NCBI RefSeq assembly: GCF_027409185.1
Contig: NC_084472.1
Span: 95,124,427-95,188,426, forward strand
Length of the DNA: 64,000 nt
Origin: Cynocephalus volans
Taxonomy: Eukaryota; Chordata; Mammalia; Dermoptera; Cynocephalidae
Reading direction: 5' to 3'
The stretch's first letter is position 1, and every line of letters begins with the position of its first letter. The notes below the pieces were generated by a model. The model ran no database searches. It saw only the letters and a list, made by a program, of their open reading frames with translations, and was not told the origin of the DNA. Below are positions 46,901-56,103 of the stretch, one piece after another. The translations under genes and the position numbers were made by a program.

Positions 46901-47512
46901 AAAAACAAAAGTTTTCAAACCCACTAAGAGGCATATTCAGAGATGAAGCAGAATCAGAATTTTGCAATCAGGAGACATTCAGAGATGAGAAAAATGTGAC
47001 ATACAGGAATCAAGTGATCTACCCACGATCATCCAGTAACTAACTAATGCAGACCTACCAGTGAGCACTAAGGCCTCTGACTCAGGAGTGTTATTTCTAC
47101 CATTCTACACAATTTAGATTTATTTCTGAAACATACCTATCACATAAGATAGAATAAGATTCCATCCAGTGATGAAGGCCCACAGCTCTCCAACAGTAAC
47201 ATAAGTGTACAAATATGCAGACCCAGTCTTGGGAACTCGGGCCCCAAATTCAGCATAGCAAAGGCCAGCCATCATGGAGGCCAGGGCAGCAATGAGGAAG
47301 GACAGCACAATGCTGGGGCCAGAGTCTGCTTTGGCAACTTCACCCGCAAGCACATACACCCCAGCTCCAAGAGTGCTTCCAACCCCCAGGGCAATGAGGT
47401 CCATGGTGGATAAGCAGCGGCATAATTTGGTATCTTCTAGAGCGTCCAGAGTGACGATTTTTCTTCGGATCAGACATCGGGCAAAAGTCAGCACAGCTCT
47501 GCAGGGAATCAT
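30415..47512 (-). CDS. SLC7A2: SLC7A2, cationic amino acid transporter 2 (CAT-2A/2B), complete coding region
   Basis: This gene encodes a plasma-membrane transporter for arginine, lysine and ornithine of the APC superfamily (SLC7 CAT branch). The coding exons, in transcript order, are 47137-47512, 46518-46673, 43014-43179, 41540-41673, 40290-40512, then either 38314-38453 (2B) or 37934-38070 (2A), then 35106-35208, 33529-33734, 32382-32548, 31515-31623 and 30415-30608. Every junction has GT/AG signals and the phases agree, giving 657 residues (2B) or 656 (2A); human CAT-2 is about the same length. Visible features are the glycine-rich APC motif [12 protein letters not shown] at residues 43-54, the conserved GELWAF around residue 109, N-glycosylation sequon NYT at 157, many hydrophobic membrane segments, and the C-terminus HEKTSEC where I recall human ending HEKTSEF. 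The start is the MIPCRA methionine, 15 bases into its exon, so at least one non-coding exon lies upstream. Identification is from recalled family sequence and is very strong. Confidence 0.97.
31515..31623 (-). CDS. SLC7A2: SLC7A2 penultimate coding exon (residues 558-593)
   Basis: After acceptor cccccttag the exon reads [20 protein letters not shown], then [16 protein letters not shown], a late membrane segment. The donor is gtaggt. The length is 109 bases. Confidence 0.94.
32382..32548 (-). CDS. SLC7A2: SLC7A2 coding exon (residues 502-557)
   Basis: The acceptor atccgcag is followed by [20 protein letters not shown], then the helix [20 protein letters not shown] and [12 protein letters not shown]. 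The exon ends exactly on a codon boundary at tttatg before donor gtatgt. Confidence 0.94.
33529..33734 (-). CDS. SLC7A2: SLC7A2 coding exon for the large intracellular loop (residues 433-501)
   Basis: The exon starts after gcggatag with [20 protein letters not shown]. It continues through the polar loop [21 protein letters not shown] and into the helix [12 protein letters not shown]. The loop portion is the most diverged part of the protein relative to the human sequence I recall, as is usual for this region. The donor is gtaagt. Confidence 0.94.
34390..34930 (-). repeat. Old L1 (L1ME type) fragment in SLC7A2
   Basis: The segment agtccactggatttatcctc, then atttatttaaccattctcct and aggttagttccatttttttc, and attgcctctcaaatagactg is the reversed old L1 3' region. 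It is related to 43780-44260. Confidence 0.6.
35106..35208 (-). CDS. SLC7A2: SLC7A2 coding exon after the alternative pair (residues 399-432)
   Basis: The acceptor tattgggcaatag-like end precedes [20 protein letters not shown] and [14 protein letters not shown]. The segment joins either alternative exon in the same phase. It ends at ctcag before donor gtgagt. The second residue is valine where I recall leucine in human. Confidence 0.93.
36000..36270 (-). repeat. MIR SINE split by an 86-bp insert
   Basis: The reversed MIR reads cctcattttatcttcaagtc, gatcctatgagacaggggaa, then resumes at atcaccattttacagacagg and ctagctagaggcagagttcc. The gap is the element at 36084-36169. Confidence 0.6.
36084..36169. 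mobile_element. Candidate second-type MITE inserted at TA
   Basis: An 86-base insert splits a MIR and is bounded by TA (36082-36083 and 36170-36171). Its halves form an imperfect inverted repeat (ggtttagccatataaaatgg against the complement of catggtttggcttgaaa). It differs in sequence from the tacttcaaaaagttcatgg family but has a similar size. Confidence 0.45.
37707..37729. repeat. (CAAA)n microsatellite
   Basis: Five to six tandem caaa units lie about 205 bases downstream of the CAT-2A exon donor. Confidence 0.8.
37934..38070 (-). CDS. SLC7A2: SLC7A2 alternative exon for CAT-2A (low affinity, liver-type)
   Basis: This exon encodes [20 protein letters not shown] through [16 protein letters not shown] (residues 352-397). 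The acceptor is ctgttctag and the donor gtaagc. The arginine of AMARDGL is at residue 369, where 2B has glutamate. It has the same phase as the 2B exon but is three bases shorter. Including both would break the frame, because each adds a length that is 2 modulo 3, so use must be mutually exclusive. The gap between the two exons is 243 bases. Confidence 0.95.
38314..38453 (-). CDS. SLC7A2: SLC7A2 alternative exon for CAT-2B (high affinity)
   Basis: This exon encodes [20 protein letters not shown] through [16 protein letters not shown], which is the CAT-2B version (residues 352-398). The acceptor is tttattcag and the donor gtgaga. The glutamate of AMAEDGL falls at residue 369. In human CAT-2, position 369 is reported as one determinant of apparent substrate affinity (recalled). 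The exon is one codon longer than its 2A partner, as in other mammals. Confidence 0.95.
40014..40033. repeat. (TG)n microsatellite
   Basis: A short (tg)n run follows a TA-rich patch in the intron between exon 40290-40512 and the CAT-2B exon. Confidence 0.75.
40290..40512 (-). CDS. SLC7A2: SLC7A2 coding exon 5 of the protein (residues 278-351)
   Basis: After acceptor catttccttag the exon reads [20 protein letters not shown], then the segment ending [13 protein letters not shown]. It is the shared exon immediately upstream of the alternative pair. It stops at acaag before donor gtacat, leaving a split serine codon that both alternative exons complete. The length is 223 bases. Confidence 0.95.
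41135..41460 (-). repeat. MIR SINE split by a MITE
   Basis: The reversed MIR reads aactaacatttataaagtat and cagcttgcaaagtagttttc, then after the MITE ggtatcttcataacatttga and ccaacatgaaaaccaagcat. Confidence 0.6.
41194..41276. mobile_element. Mariner-type MITE, 83 bp
   Basis: The palindromic element has a left end gagtacttcaaaaagtttgt and a right end reading as its complement (gaactttttaaagtaccctc). TA flanks it on both sides. It is inserted inside an older MIR, so it is younger than that MIR. It has no coding capacity and would depend on a transposase supplied elsewhere. Confidence 0.75.
41540..41673 (-). CDS. SLC7A2: SLC7A2 coding exon 4 of the protein (residues 233-277)
   Basis: The acceptor ctcttcctcag precedes [20 protein letters not shown]. 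The exon continues with the helix [23 protein letters not shown], a hallmark CAT-family segment. It ends at caactg before donor gtaaga. The length is 134 bases. Confidence 0.95.
42248..42327. mobile_element. Mariner-type MITE, 80 bp
   Basis: The ends are gagggtacttcaaaaggttg and the complementary tttgcaaagacccctcg, with flanking TA at 42246-42247 and 42328-42329. The core aattaaaagataatag is shared with the copy at 41194. Confidence 0.75.
42575..42767. repeat. Possible hAT-type (MER5-like) element
   Basis: The terminus gtttgagaaccattgttcta resembles the reversed MER5/Charlie end, and ccagtggttt is near the other side. Boundaries are uncertain. Confidence 0.35.
42829..42977 (+). mobile_element. 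CYN-like SINE, GC-rich subtype
   Basis: The head ggccgagcccgtggcgcact, then ggtagagtgc, followed by a GC-rich anticodon-arm region (cagcgcggcgacgctcccgc) and gggttcagatcc, a second partial unit (gaccggtgcactcactggct), and an A tail. It sits just inside the intron after the exon 43014-43179. Confidence 0.8.
43014..43179 (-). CDS. SLC7A2: SLC7A2 coding exon 3 of the protein (residues 178-232)
   Basis: The exon starts after acceptor ttctgtag and encodes [20 protein letters not shown], then the helix [12 protein letters not shown] and the loop [21 protein letters not shown]. It includes the sequon NIS. It ends at gccag before donor gtaaaa. A CYN-type SINE tail ends only about 15-40 bases beyond the donor in the following intron. 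Confidence 0.95.
43569..43659 (+). mobile_element. CYN-like SINE, monomeric tRNA-Ile form
   Basis: A near-complete tRNA-Ile-like sequence: gctggcccgttagctcagtt (A box), a shortened anticodon arm ttataacacc, gggttcagatgcccg (B box), and ggccagcca, followed by an A-rich tail. The tail and missing base in the anticodon loop mark it as a SINE, not a tRNA gene. Confidence 0.75.
43780..44260 (-). repeat. Old L1 (L1ME type) fragment
   Basis: The text tcattttaacagctgcataa, then ttataaacagcactgacaat, catccttttataaatatc and ttctccagaaagtatggccc is reversed old L1 sequence. It contains the compound microsatellite at 43889-43973. Confidence 0.6.
43889..43973. repeat. Compound (CT)n/(TCTGTC)n/(CA)n microsatellite
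   Basis: Runs of ct, then tctgtc units, then ct, then about sixteen ca units follow each other without interruption. Likely polymorphic. Confidence 0.9.
44261..45785. other. SLC7A2 intron 3, nothing recognised
   Basis: AT-rich intronic sequence without an identifiable element. No second copy of the exon 46518-46673 was found at the position expected if a whole 800-base unit had duplicated. Confidence 0.4.
45790..45955 (-). repeat. MIR SINE
   Basis: The reversed MIR is clear: ttcattttatgcacgagcaa, aaaggttaagtaactctcaa, and tttctaaaccactatgctac. Confidence 0.7.
46282..46451 (-). pseudogene. Decayed duplicate of the 3' part of SLC7A2 first coding exon
   Basis: Compared by eye, this stretch matches 47085-47256 in the same orientation, at roughly four of five positions. 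It covers the last ~115 bases of the first coding exon, the splice donor, and about 50 bases of the following intron. Residues like EFGA, SAY and LSYVIG are still legible. The copy has an in-frame stop (CGA of GARV is TGA), a one-base deletion near the GELWAF codons, and no acceptor end, but its donor gatag|gtgtg is preserved. It lies about 800 bases downstream of the parent, inside the intron after exon 46518-46673. It cannot encode a working exon. Confidence 0.85.
46518..46673 (-). CDS. SLC7A2: SLC7A2 coding exon 2 of the protein (residues 126-177)
   Basis: The exon begins after acceptor cttgggaag and reads [17 protein letters not shown], completing the split glycine codon of YVIG. It carries the glycosylated loop sequon MNYTG (N157) and the helix [12 protein letters not shown]. 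It ends at ctagcag before donor gtaaga. The length is 156 bases. Confidence 0.94.
46920..47084 (-). repeat. MIR-like fragment
   Basis: The sequence gatctacccacgatcatcca then gtaactaactaatgcagacc and ctaaggcctctgactcagg follows the reversed MIR body. It ends where the duplicated exon/intron block begins. Confidence 0.45.
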
Positions 47513-47527
47513 TCTGAAGAGGGCAAC
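47137..47527 (-). CDS. SLC7A2: SLC7A2 first coding exon (residues 1-125 plus one base)
   Basis: An acceptor ttctgctcag lies just upstream of base 47527, followed by 15 bases of 5'UTR and then ATG at 47510-47512. The exon encodes the cytoplasmic N-terminus, the first membrane helices and the conserved [15 protein letters not shown] segment. It ends at ...gatag before donor gtatgt. The 3' part of this exon and the intron beyond it have a decayed duplicate at 46282-46451. Confidence 0.95.
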
Positions 47528-50500
47528 CTGAGCAGAAGGGAGAAGGTTAGAAGCTGATCTGGAATCGCCATTCCTCCATTTAAAAACCCAGCTTCCAATT
47601 ACAGGAGTTGTATTTCTTTTTTACTTGTTAATAGAGGTATGACCCAGAGCAGTCAGGAGGGTTTAACAAGCCAAAGCTTCCTATCTCCTATAGTTTACTC
47701 GCTATGCCCCTTTAAAAGGGACTGCAACAAATGGCTTCTTCAGGAAGCAAAGAAATAGCAGCCCTGGTGATTAAAAAGATTTGGCATTTTTGTTCACCTA
47801 TTATAACTTTTAATGATATGTTGATAAAAATATATTCCAAGAGATGGCTCATGTAATCCCTCACTACAAAGAAAGGAATGGACTGCCTCATCTTTTAGAC
47901 TCACTCTCTTCTGCTTTTCTTCAATCATTCTTTCAACTCAGATTTTTTAGGCCTTACTAAATGCCAGGGATTGTGCTAGGTATTTGTGTAGAATGGTATA
48001 TTACACAGATGTGGTCTCTAGGTTTATGGGACTTACAGTCTAGCAATTGTCCAAAAGCAGGTAAAAACAAGATCATTATGTATTCTACAGCTTTATCAAA
48101 TATGTGTGAGCTTCTCTGTTTTCATTTTAAACAATTAATGTGGTGCAGATGTGAACTTTTTGGAATTTAAAAACATGCTTAGATTATTCTAACAAAAACT
48201 GCCATTCAATTATGCCTTAAGTATAAATTTTTGTTAAAATAAACATGCTTATTATATTTGAGATTTCTACATAAACTCAAGGTCCATGGCAAGTGTTATA
48301 TATGTTCTTTTTTAAATAAAATGAATAAAATAGACAAAAAGTCTCATTCCCACCCCGCTGTAGGCCCAAACAATCTAACACTGAAAAGAAATCATATTAC
48401 AAAATAAAATATGGATTTTGGTAAGAAAAAATATATAAACACATATTACAGTAAAAATGTCTAAAACAAAATATACCAAAATATTTACAGCAATTATATT
48501 TGGGGGTGGGTTAATTTTTACCTCTATGTATTTCATATAATATGCTTTATATATTGCTAATATCTACTTATAATTTATCTCCAATGAACATGTACAACAT
48601 ATGTGCAAAAGACATATAAAAATTAGAAAGCTCTACATGGCCTTGTCTACAGAGACATTAACTCAGCAGATGAGGAAATAAGTGAGGAATATAATAGTAC
48701 TCCTATTGCTGCTTACCAATCAATAAAATTAAATGTATTTAACTTTTAGAAATTAAAAGTCATGTTTGCTTTTACTCCATGTATCACACTTCTTCTGCAC
48801 AATGACCTGCAAACACTGAATGCTATTCCCTTGAACTTCATTACATTTCATCATCAATAACCTAAACTCATGACATCACAGCCTGGCATCTTCTCGGATG
48901 AACTTTCTATTCTATAAAATAAACTTTGAACACGTTTCAACCCTAATCTAAAACTATTATTAAATATTATATTACTTAAAAATAATAAATAAAATAAGAA
49001 CTAATTTCTATAAGAAATCTAAAAGAGTTGTTGCTCATAAGAGAAACAAACCTTTCTGGAATGTGAATAATCAAATTTCCATTGAACCCAGTAAATAAAA
49101 CTAACTCGCTGAACATTATGCACACATCAATATAATGTGAGTTCTCAATATTGAAAGCAGCTAACTCAAAGAATATAAGAAGAATCCTAAAGAAAAATAA
49201 TAATGGGTGGAAAAGTCCTTGACGGTAAAAATAAAGTTTAACACATCTTCAATATCTTCTGCATCACCTGAAACAATGCCAAAGCATGGCACTTTACAAA
49301 TGCTTGTTGAAAACTGTGCAAATACAGATGACATCTCCAATTTTGCCAAAACTCAGGCTTCCAAAGTCAAAACCTATCAATAATTTTATAAATCAAATGT
49401 GTGTTAATTTCTACCACGGCTAACCCTTAAATAGTTATTTCTCATATAACATATCTAGACGATAAGTTAGGGAAGTGTCCTGCTTAAAAAGAACGAGAGT
49501 GAAAAGTAGAAGTTATATGAAGGCTAACTGAAGGGGAGAGGGAGAGGTGGGGGAGGGTATTACTAAATTCCAAGCTTCCGTAACATTTAAGCACTTTTAT
49601 GCAAACAGAGATGTACAAAGATCAAGAATCAGGGACGAATGCCAAATGCGTTTCACTAATGACTTGAGATCATGTGAAAATGGGACGTGTGGTACACAAC
49701 TGAACACGTGTTCAGCTGTGTTTAGGAATACAACTGAAAGAAAATGAGGCATACCTGTTTGCCATTTAACGAAATCAAACACTCTCATGATGGGATGCTT
49801 GATAACCTTGACTTTTATGAGTAAAAGACAAATTCTACAACTATTCCATATTTAAAGAGAAAGGATCTGGAAAGAAGCAAGGAAAATGAAGAGATTTTGG
49901 GGGGAATAAGATTGTTGGAAAGCTTTTATTTTTTTTTTTAAACCTTTTTTCTGGTGTTATGGTCACAATACTGTTTATGAAATTTCTAAAGAAAAAGGAG
50001 CATAAAAATGAAAGAGAATAAGCAAGCCAACCAACAACCAAATTTTCTTTGAAAACGTTACTAAGTTACCCAAATGAATAAATTAGTGACAGTCATCTCT
50101 TCCAATATAAAATTGAACTAATTCACTCCAGATGACATAGGAAACAGAACTGCTTATAGAAATGTATAGCTTTAATCAGATAAGATCTGATTTCTACTAT
50201 ATCTTTCCTATTAAAGAAGGAATGTACTTTACTATATTTTATTCAGTTTTTCCATGTTGTTCTGGGGAAATAAGACAAAGATGTCATTTATCAAGCATTC
50301 ATTTGCTTTTAAGTAACAGAAAAGCACACGTCAGAAACTTCTCAGAACAACAGGTTACTCAATGTCCTCTGCAAACAATCCCAACTACGCGCAGCCTGGT
50401 AAAATACGGATTGCAAAAGCCATCCACAAAACTGATTTTGCAGAAATATAATGAAATGGGAGAAAAGGAACAAAAATATACTGGGTCAATTTGATGGGTC

Positions 50501-52345
50501 ATTATCAAGCAAACATTTACTGAGTCCTAGCAGGTATCTCATACAGTGTTTATAGTACAGAAAAAAGATAATCTTGTGCTTTTGTAAAACACGTTTTTGT
50601 GGAGACACAATGCTATATGAAAGTAGTATGGAAACAAGGAAATGACAAAAAATGATATTTGTGTCTAATGTTAGTGATATAATTTGAGATTTATGTATTT
50701 TTTAAGTTTTATAACTTTTCCTTTAAAATTTTTTAAAAAGATAGGCTCCTTATGTGAAATGGTTGTAAAAACCTTACTCTCACTTTTACAAAGCACTTTC
50801 ACTGCTGGAAAAAAGACCACTCACATTTATCCTTTCACCACACATACACAGGCAGAGATAATATGCAGGGATTTTGAAGGGAATTCTATTGATCTGGAGG
50901 GCACAGACTGTTTTTCCGGGAGTAAGTAGACCATGGATCTGCACCATCATACCCTCTACCTGCCATGGCCACTGTGACCAAAGATTTGTGTTTAATATGA
51001 AACTACATACATTTAGTAAAGGACAATGATCCAGACTTTGGGAAGAGGCCCATGCAAAACTCACATCCATGTCCTTGGCCTTGGAATATTAAAGGCTCTA
51101 AACAATATCCCTATGAGATCACAAATGATTCTAGTGATACCAGAAATAGATGTGTATCTTTTTTCAATAATCAATTATTTTATTACTTGCTAAGACAGTG
51201 GCCTCTTTCTTAAGGAAGAAAAATATGCACATATTAGTTTAGATCTGATTAGCCAAGGGAGGGCTGGAAGGGATTAACAATGTGCACTACCACAGAAAAG
51301 TCTGAATGATTTTAATAAGCCCGATGACAGCTGTGGATCTTCCTCAGCCCCACCCCACCCCCACCCCACCATTAAGTATAACAGTTGCTAGGCACCTTAC
51401 TCCTTGAAGGGCCCCTATGAATTCTTGTCAAAAAGCTAAATTCCTTCCTCAGCAGCTTGTAATTATCTCCTTCTAAAACTTCTTCAATCCAGATCATCAA
51501 CTTGACAATGTAGAATTTTAGGTCTGATAAATCCCTAGCCCTGATGATATGACAACACCCTAGAACAGACTTCACCTACCCACAGAAATCTTTCAAAATC
51601 TGCTAAATACAGTCAAAAGTTGATCCTGGATTTTTGCTTTAGTTCAAGTTTGACGTAGCATTTAGTTACATAGAAATGCGTCTTTCCCCTCCTCCCCTAA
51701 GTAAAGGCTGAAATGTCAAACTTAATCCTCTGTATCAGTATCACAGGCCCTGACAATAAATCTTACAGGGGAAACTATCTGTGGCAAGCCAGTAGGGCAG
51801 GTATTCCAACAAATCCTCAACAAATTAGCTCATCCGAATTATAACCATTTTTTCCTCCCTCACTTCGGTTGCTAGATTCATGGTAGGACATCTGCACTTT
51901 GTTTTTGTACAGACAGGGAAAAAAGTAATTAAACCATATAGAACAGAGATCTTTACCCCACTGGTTTTTTTTTTTTTTAATTCCAAACTGAATCTTTTGA
52001 TTTTTGCAATCTCTAAACCCAACATCAAATATGTTCTACAACTTTAAAGTTCCAAGACAAAATTTCACATTATGCTGTAGGTTAAATAATTTAGTAAACG
52101 GGAAAAAATAAGATATGGACATAACAACACAAAATTATTGACTTTTTTCACTCTTTTTACTTAGTTTTGAGAGATTAATTTCTCAATAAATACATCAAAA
52201 GTATAATACAGAATAAAAGACAGTCAGGAATGGTAATAACAGTTCAGCCTTGATTAGCAAAAAGCAAAAACAACAGCATTTGCATTCAAACCTAAAATCT
52301 TTATTTTTCTGGAAAACAAGAATAGTTTTTCATGCACATTTCACT
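47528..52345. other. Upstream (5'UTR) intron of SLC7A2
   Basis: No exon was recognised. An L2-like piece (aaatgccagggattgtgcta) is at about 47955-48060 and an old L1 3' piece (atataccaaaatatttacag and ggggtgggttaatttttac) at about 48460-48620. A CCCCACC run is at 51350-51371. I could not identify the alternative first exons known for CAT-2 genes. Confidence 0.45.
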
Positions 52346-52349
52346 TACA

Positions 52350-52432
52350 TTAAGTGGTCTTCAAAAAGTTCATGGAAAGATTTGTATTTTCTTGTAATTT
52401 GATTTTTCTACAAACTTTTTGAAGTACCCTCA
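52350..52432. mobile_element. Mariner-type MITE
   Basis: The left end tggtcttcaaaaagttcatg is complementary to the right end caaactttttgaagtaccct. A TA follows at 52433-52434; the left TA is blurred by a one-base loss. The palindrome is otherwise well preserved. Confidence 0.75.
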
Positions 52433-52659
52433 TATTTGGTCCAAAACTTATCTTTTCTCCAAATCAAATTTTTTGAATAATTTCTTCCTCCAAAGTTTTC
52501 TCCAGATAGGTGAATGCAAATATAGACATAAGTAAAAATTAAAGAAACAACTGAGATCACTACAAAGTTACAACCATTACAGCACCAGCTTTTATATTTT
52601 CTCCCTTTTTATACCAAATCAGTACTGACAAAAGAAGTTAGATTAAAAATGTATTATTT

Positions 52660-52806
52660 TGCCGATCCCATGGCGCACTCGGGAGAGTGCGGCACTGGGA
52701 GCACAGCAGCGCTCCTGCCGTGGGTTCGGATACTATAGGGATGGCCGGTGCGCTCACTGGCTGAGCGTGGTGCGGCAGGTCACAAAAAAGACAAAAAAAA
52801 AAAAAA
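52660..52806 (+). mobile_element. CYN-like SINE with 9-bp target duplication
   Basis: The head tgccgatcccatggcgcact, a GC-rich middle, gggttcggatactatagg, a second partial unit (ggccggtgcgctcactggct) and an A-rich tail are visible. The direct repeats gtattattt at 52651-52659 and 52807-52815 mark a clean insertion. It is the same GC-rich subtype as 42829-42977. Confidence 0.85.
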
Positions 52807-53344
52807 GTATTATTTCAAAATTTCTGACACAGAATCCAGACACAGGCAAGCATTTTTCCTAAGGACGTCCAATAAATAGACAGCTGATATAAAATTCTGG
52901 GAGGTTTGTAAAAGCAACTGGTGCTTTAAAACATGGGAATCCACTTAACAAAAATACTGCAGGAGTAAGGCATACATACTTGTCTCAAATATATGCAGAG
53001 CAATAAAAAAAAAAAAAGTGTCCACCTTTTGTTTTTAGAGTTGGGGAAGAGAGGAAGAAGAAAAACTTGAAATGAAGAAAGCAAAGCTCTCAGCACCCTG
53101 GTAACCAGAGTACGTGCCCAGTCAGCAACCTGCTTTCACGGTCAACGAGCTTGGCGCCCATTCCCATGAGGTCTTTAGCAATCTTTGGCAAACGAATCAC
53201 TCTGAATGCCAGAGGGTACTACCTGTTCCCTTTCCCTAAGCTGCTAGGACCAGTCACTCTATATGTGCCACTGCAAACATCAGGAGATACCCTTTCCAAA
53301 GTTTTGCTACACGGTCACTAATCTACAAGTGCTACTAATAAAAA

Positions 53345-53560
53345 TGGTAAACGTTTGTTGAGCACTTACCATATGCCAGACACTGATCTGAGACCTTTTT
53401 TATTCATTCTTTCACGAATCTTCACAATATCCCTATAAGATCGGGATTACCATTAACCTCATAGTATAGATGAGGAAACTGAGTTATAGAACAGTTTGCC
53501 ACTATCCCAATTAGTGTGTGGAAACAGGGATGAAACCCAGCAGGTGGGACTCTGCAGCTC
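53345..53560 (-). repeat. MIR SINE
   Basis: Clear reversed MIR: gtttgttgagcacttaccat, atgccagacactgatctgag, gatgaggaaactgagttata and tgtggaaacagggatgaaac. Confidence 0.75.
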
Positions 53561-53805
53561 TCTTTGTAGCCATATGCTGCACTGCCACCTTCCTAGGGGT
53601 CCCTGTCACTGACACCTGCTTACACCTTCTCTCAAGAGAATCTGCTCTCCCTCCAGCACTGCTTTCCCACCCGCAAGCCACAGGTATCTGGACCAGAGAT
53701 AGACATGTGACTCAGGGTGAAATATTCAAAGTCTGGTTACACTCTATTAGATGTTCTTGAAACTCTGAATAACACAATGACTGAGTCAGTCAAATGATCC
53801 AATGA

Positions 53806-54490
53806 TCTTTCAGACCCGTGAAAACCAAGAGCACTTGGTGATGATGGAGAAGATCCTAGGGCCCACCCCATCACACATGATCCACCATACCAGGAAGCAG
53901 AAATACTTCTACAAAGGGGGCCTCGTTTGGGATGAGAACAGTTCTGACAGGCGGTATACAAAGGAGAACTGCAAACCTCTGAAGAGTTAGATGCTCCAAG
54001 ACTCCCTGGACCATGTGCAGCTATCTGATCTGATGAGGAGGTGAGAATTTGACCCTGCCCAGCACATCACACTGGCAGAGGACCTGCTTCACCCCTCCTT
54101 TGCTGGCCTGACCCCTGAGGAGTGGTCCTTCCATAGCAGCCGCAACCTGAGCAGATGAGAGGCACAGGCCACTGCATGAAGAGATGGAGAGTGGGACTGC
54201 TCTGCCCAGCCCTTTTTCTCCAATCTCCACCACCAGGTCCCAGGGCCAGAGCCACACAATGAACAGTGCAATGTGAAGGAAGGCAGAAGCCTGCAGGAGA
54301 GGAGACTTAGTGCCCAGCTGCCAGAAAGCACAGATTGACCCAAGCTATTTATATGTTGTAAAGTTATAATGACATGTTTCTTACTGCTTGTAATCTCTGG
54401 TACCAGTGTGTCCATCTCCAGGCTCCTTGCCTTCTCCCTTCCCTGACCTTATTAATAAAGTCTTTCTTAGCAGTTCAAAAAAAAAAAAAA
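53806..54490 (+). pseudogene. CLK3 processed pseudogene, 5'-truncated
   Basis: The frame reads [40 protein letters not shown] and [13 protein letters not shown], matching the C-terminal kinase region of CDC-like kinase 3 as I recall it. A stop replaces the next codon (CLK3 has tyrosine). Beyond it, [13 protein letters not shown] sequence and SRNLSR reach the natural stop near 54157, with a further disruption around 54040. The intronless copy then has a 3'UTR, AATAAA at 54454-54459 and an A run at 54477-54490. It keeps about 115 codons of the parent. No target duplication was found, and the parent is on another chromosome in human. Confidence 0.85.
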
Positions 54491-55530
54491 GTTAAAAAGT
54501 GTTCTGTCTGAAGTCATGCAGATCAAGAGGCCAGCAGGAGAAGGCAGACTGTCACCACTCGGAGGACAGCAGGGATGAGAGACCGTGCTGCCCCAGCAGG
54601 CAGACCCAGAGGGAGGAACGGGGTCAGCTTTGCATCTAACGATGGGAAAATAAACACGTAGAAACTTTAAATATGTGCCTCTAGAATACAGTTAAAATTT
54701 CTATGTCAAGCTCTTTGAACTGTCACGAAACAAGGTATTTTAGGTGAGTGGGCTTCCTAGGTTACTGAAGTTTAAATCTCTCGATCTGTTTGACTACTGT
54801 CGATCAAATCTTCCCACAATTCAGTGACCCTCCTATAATGCTGCTGAATTTTATGGTGGCTATCTGCTGTGGTAACAGGCATCCACACTGCTCATCTTTA
54901 CAAAAAGGGTGATTCATTCTGTATGACTTCTCAAAGAAACTGTTGAAAAGGATGAACGCAACTATTTTAAAAACAAACGCCCAATATTACCTTCGTTCCA
55001 CTTTTAACCTGCTGTCTGCACAAGTCAGAGCTAACTCAAGGACTCCAAGGAAATCCAGAAGAACCAAGGCTCCTGTTGCTTTCTTAACTAGCCAGTGCTC
55101 AGGAAGCCAGCTTTACTTATTTCTGGGTTAGTAGCTGAATTTCACATTAAAGATGCTAGAAATATGTGCACGGACTAGGAAGGGTGTTAAGAGAACAAGA
55201 AAGCTCTTTTGGTCTGAAGGCAAAGAAGTGAGAAATACTCTGGAACACTGATTTTCTCTAATCATTCTTCCCAAACAGCCTTTCAATCCACGACCCTGCA
55301 CCCTCCCCAAAGCTACCTAACGTAGTTAATTGTTAGAATTCAACCCCTTTTGTTTCAATGCTAGGCAAAATTCCTTCTGTCAAACTGTGGCAAAAAAGGA
55401 ACTTAAAAATTCACATTCGTTTTTAGTTCAAGTTCAAGAAATCTTGATGGATACTGAGTTATGGTTTATGGTTTTGCTGCAAAGTCATTTCTTGAAAAAT
55501 GGTCATTTCTGAAGCTGTATTTTCAATTTT
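54491..55530. other. Intronic or intergenic stretch, nothing recognised
   Basis: No element or gene is identifiable. Small frames in the range lack any recognisable domain. Confidence 0.4.
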
Positions 55531-55544
55531 GAAAAGCATACTCT

Positions 55545-56089
55545 ACTCCCATGTTCACTGAAGCTCTATTTACTATTATAGCCAAGAGTTGGAACCAATC
55601 TAAATGTCCATCGACAGACAATTGGGTAAGAAAAATGTGGTATATATACACAATGGAATACAACTCAGCTGTAAAACAGAATGAAATTTTGCCATTTGCA
55701 GCAGCATGGATAAACTTAGAGAAAATTACGTTAAGTGAAATAAGCCAGGGACAGAAAGACCACATCTTCACTCATAAGTGAGAGCTAAAAACAAAATAAA
55801 CAAATAAATAAAAAAGAAAGAAAGCTACAACAATCATGATAACACATTGAACTTTCAAAAGGAGAGGACAGAACTGAGGTTACCAGAGGTGGGAAAGGGG
55901 GAGAGGGAGAGGTATTAGCGAGAAATTGGCAAAGGGCGACAAAAAATGATTACATTGTGTAATGATGAATATACTAATTATTCTGATTTGATCACCACAT
56001 ATTGCACCCAGGTATTGATATTCAACTCCATGCCCCGCAAATACGTAAAATCAACTATGTTTCAATTTTTAAAAAAAAGAAAGAAAAAA
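55545..56089 (+). mobile_element. L1 3' end insertion with 14-bp target duplication
   Basis: The copy begins within ORF2 (aaatgtccatcgacagacaa, tggaatacaactcagctgta) and ends in an A-rich tail. The direct repeats gaaaagcatactct lie at 55531-55544 and 56090-56103, identical. It is heavily 5'-truncated and non-coding. Confidence 0.92.
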
Positions 56090-56103
56090 GAAAAGCATAC
56101 TCT

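Noticed and set aside
53518..53990. Coding gene for a kinase fragment
   Set aside because: The kinase-like frame starts mid-domain, meets an early stop and ends in an A tail, so it is a processed pseudogene.
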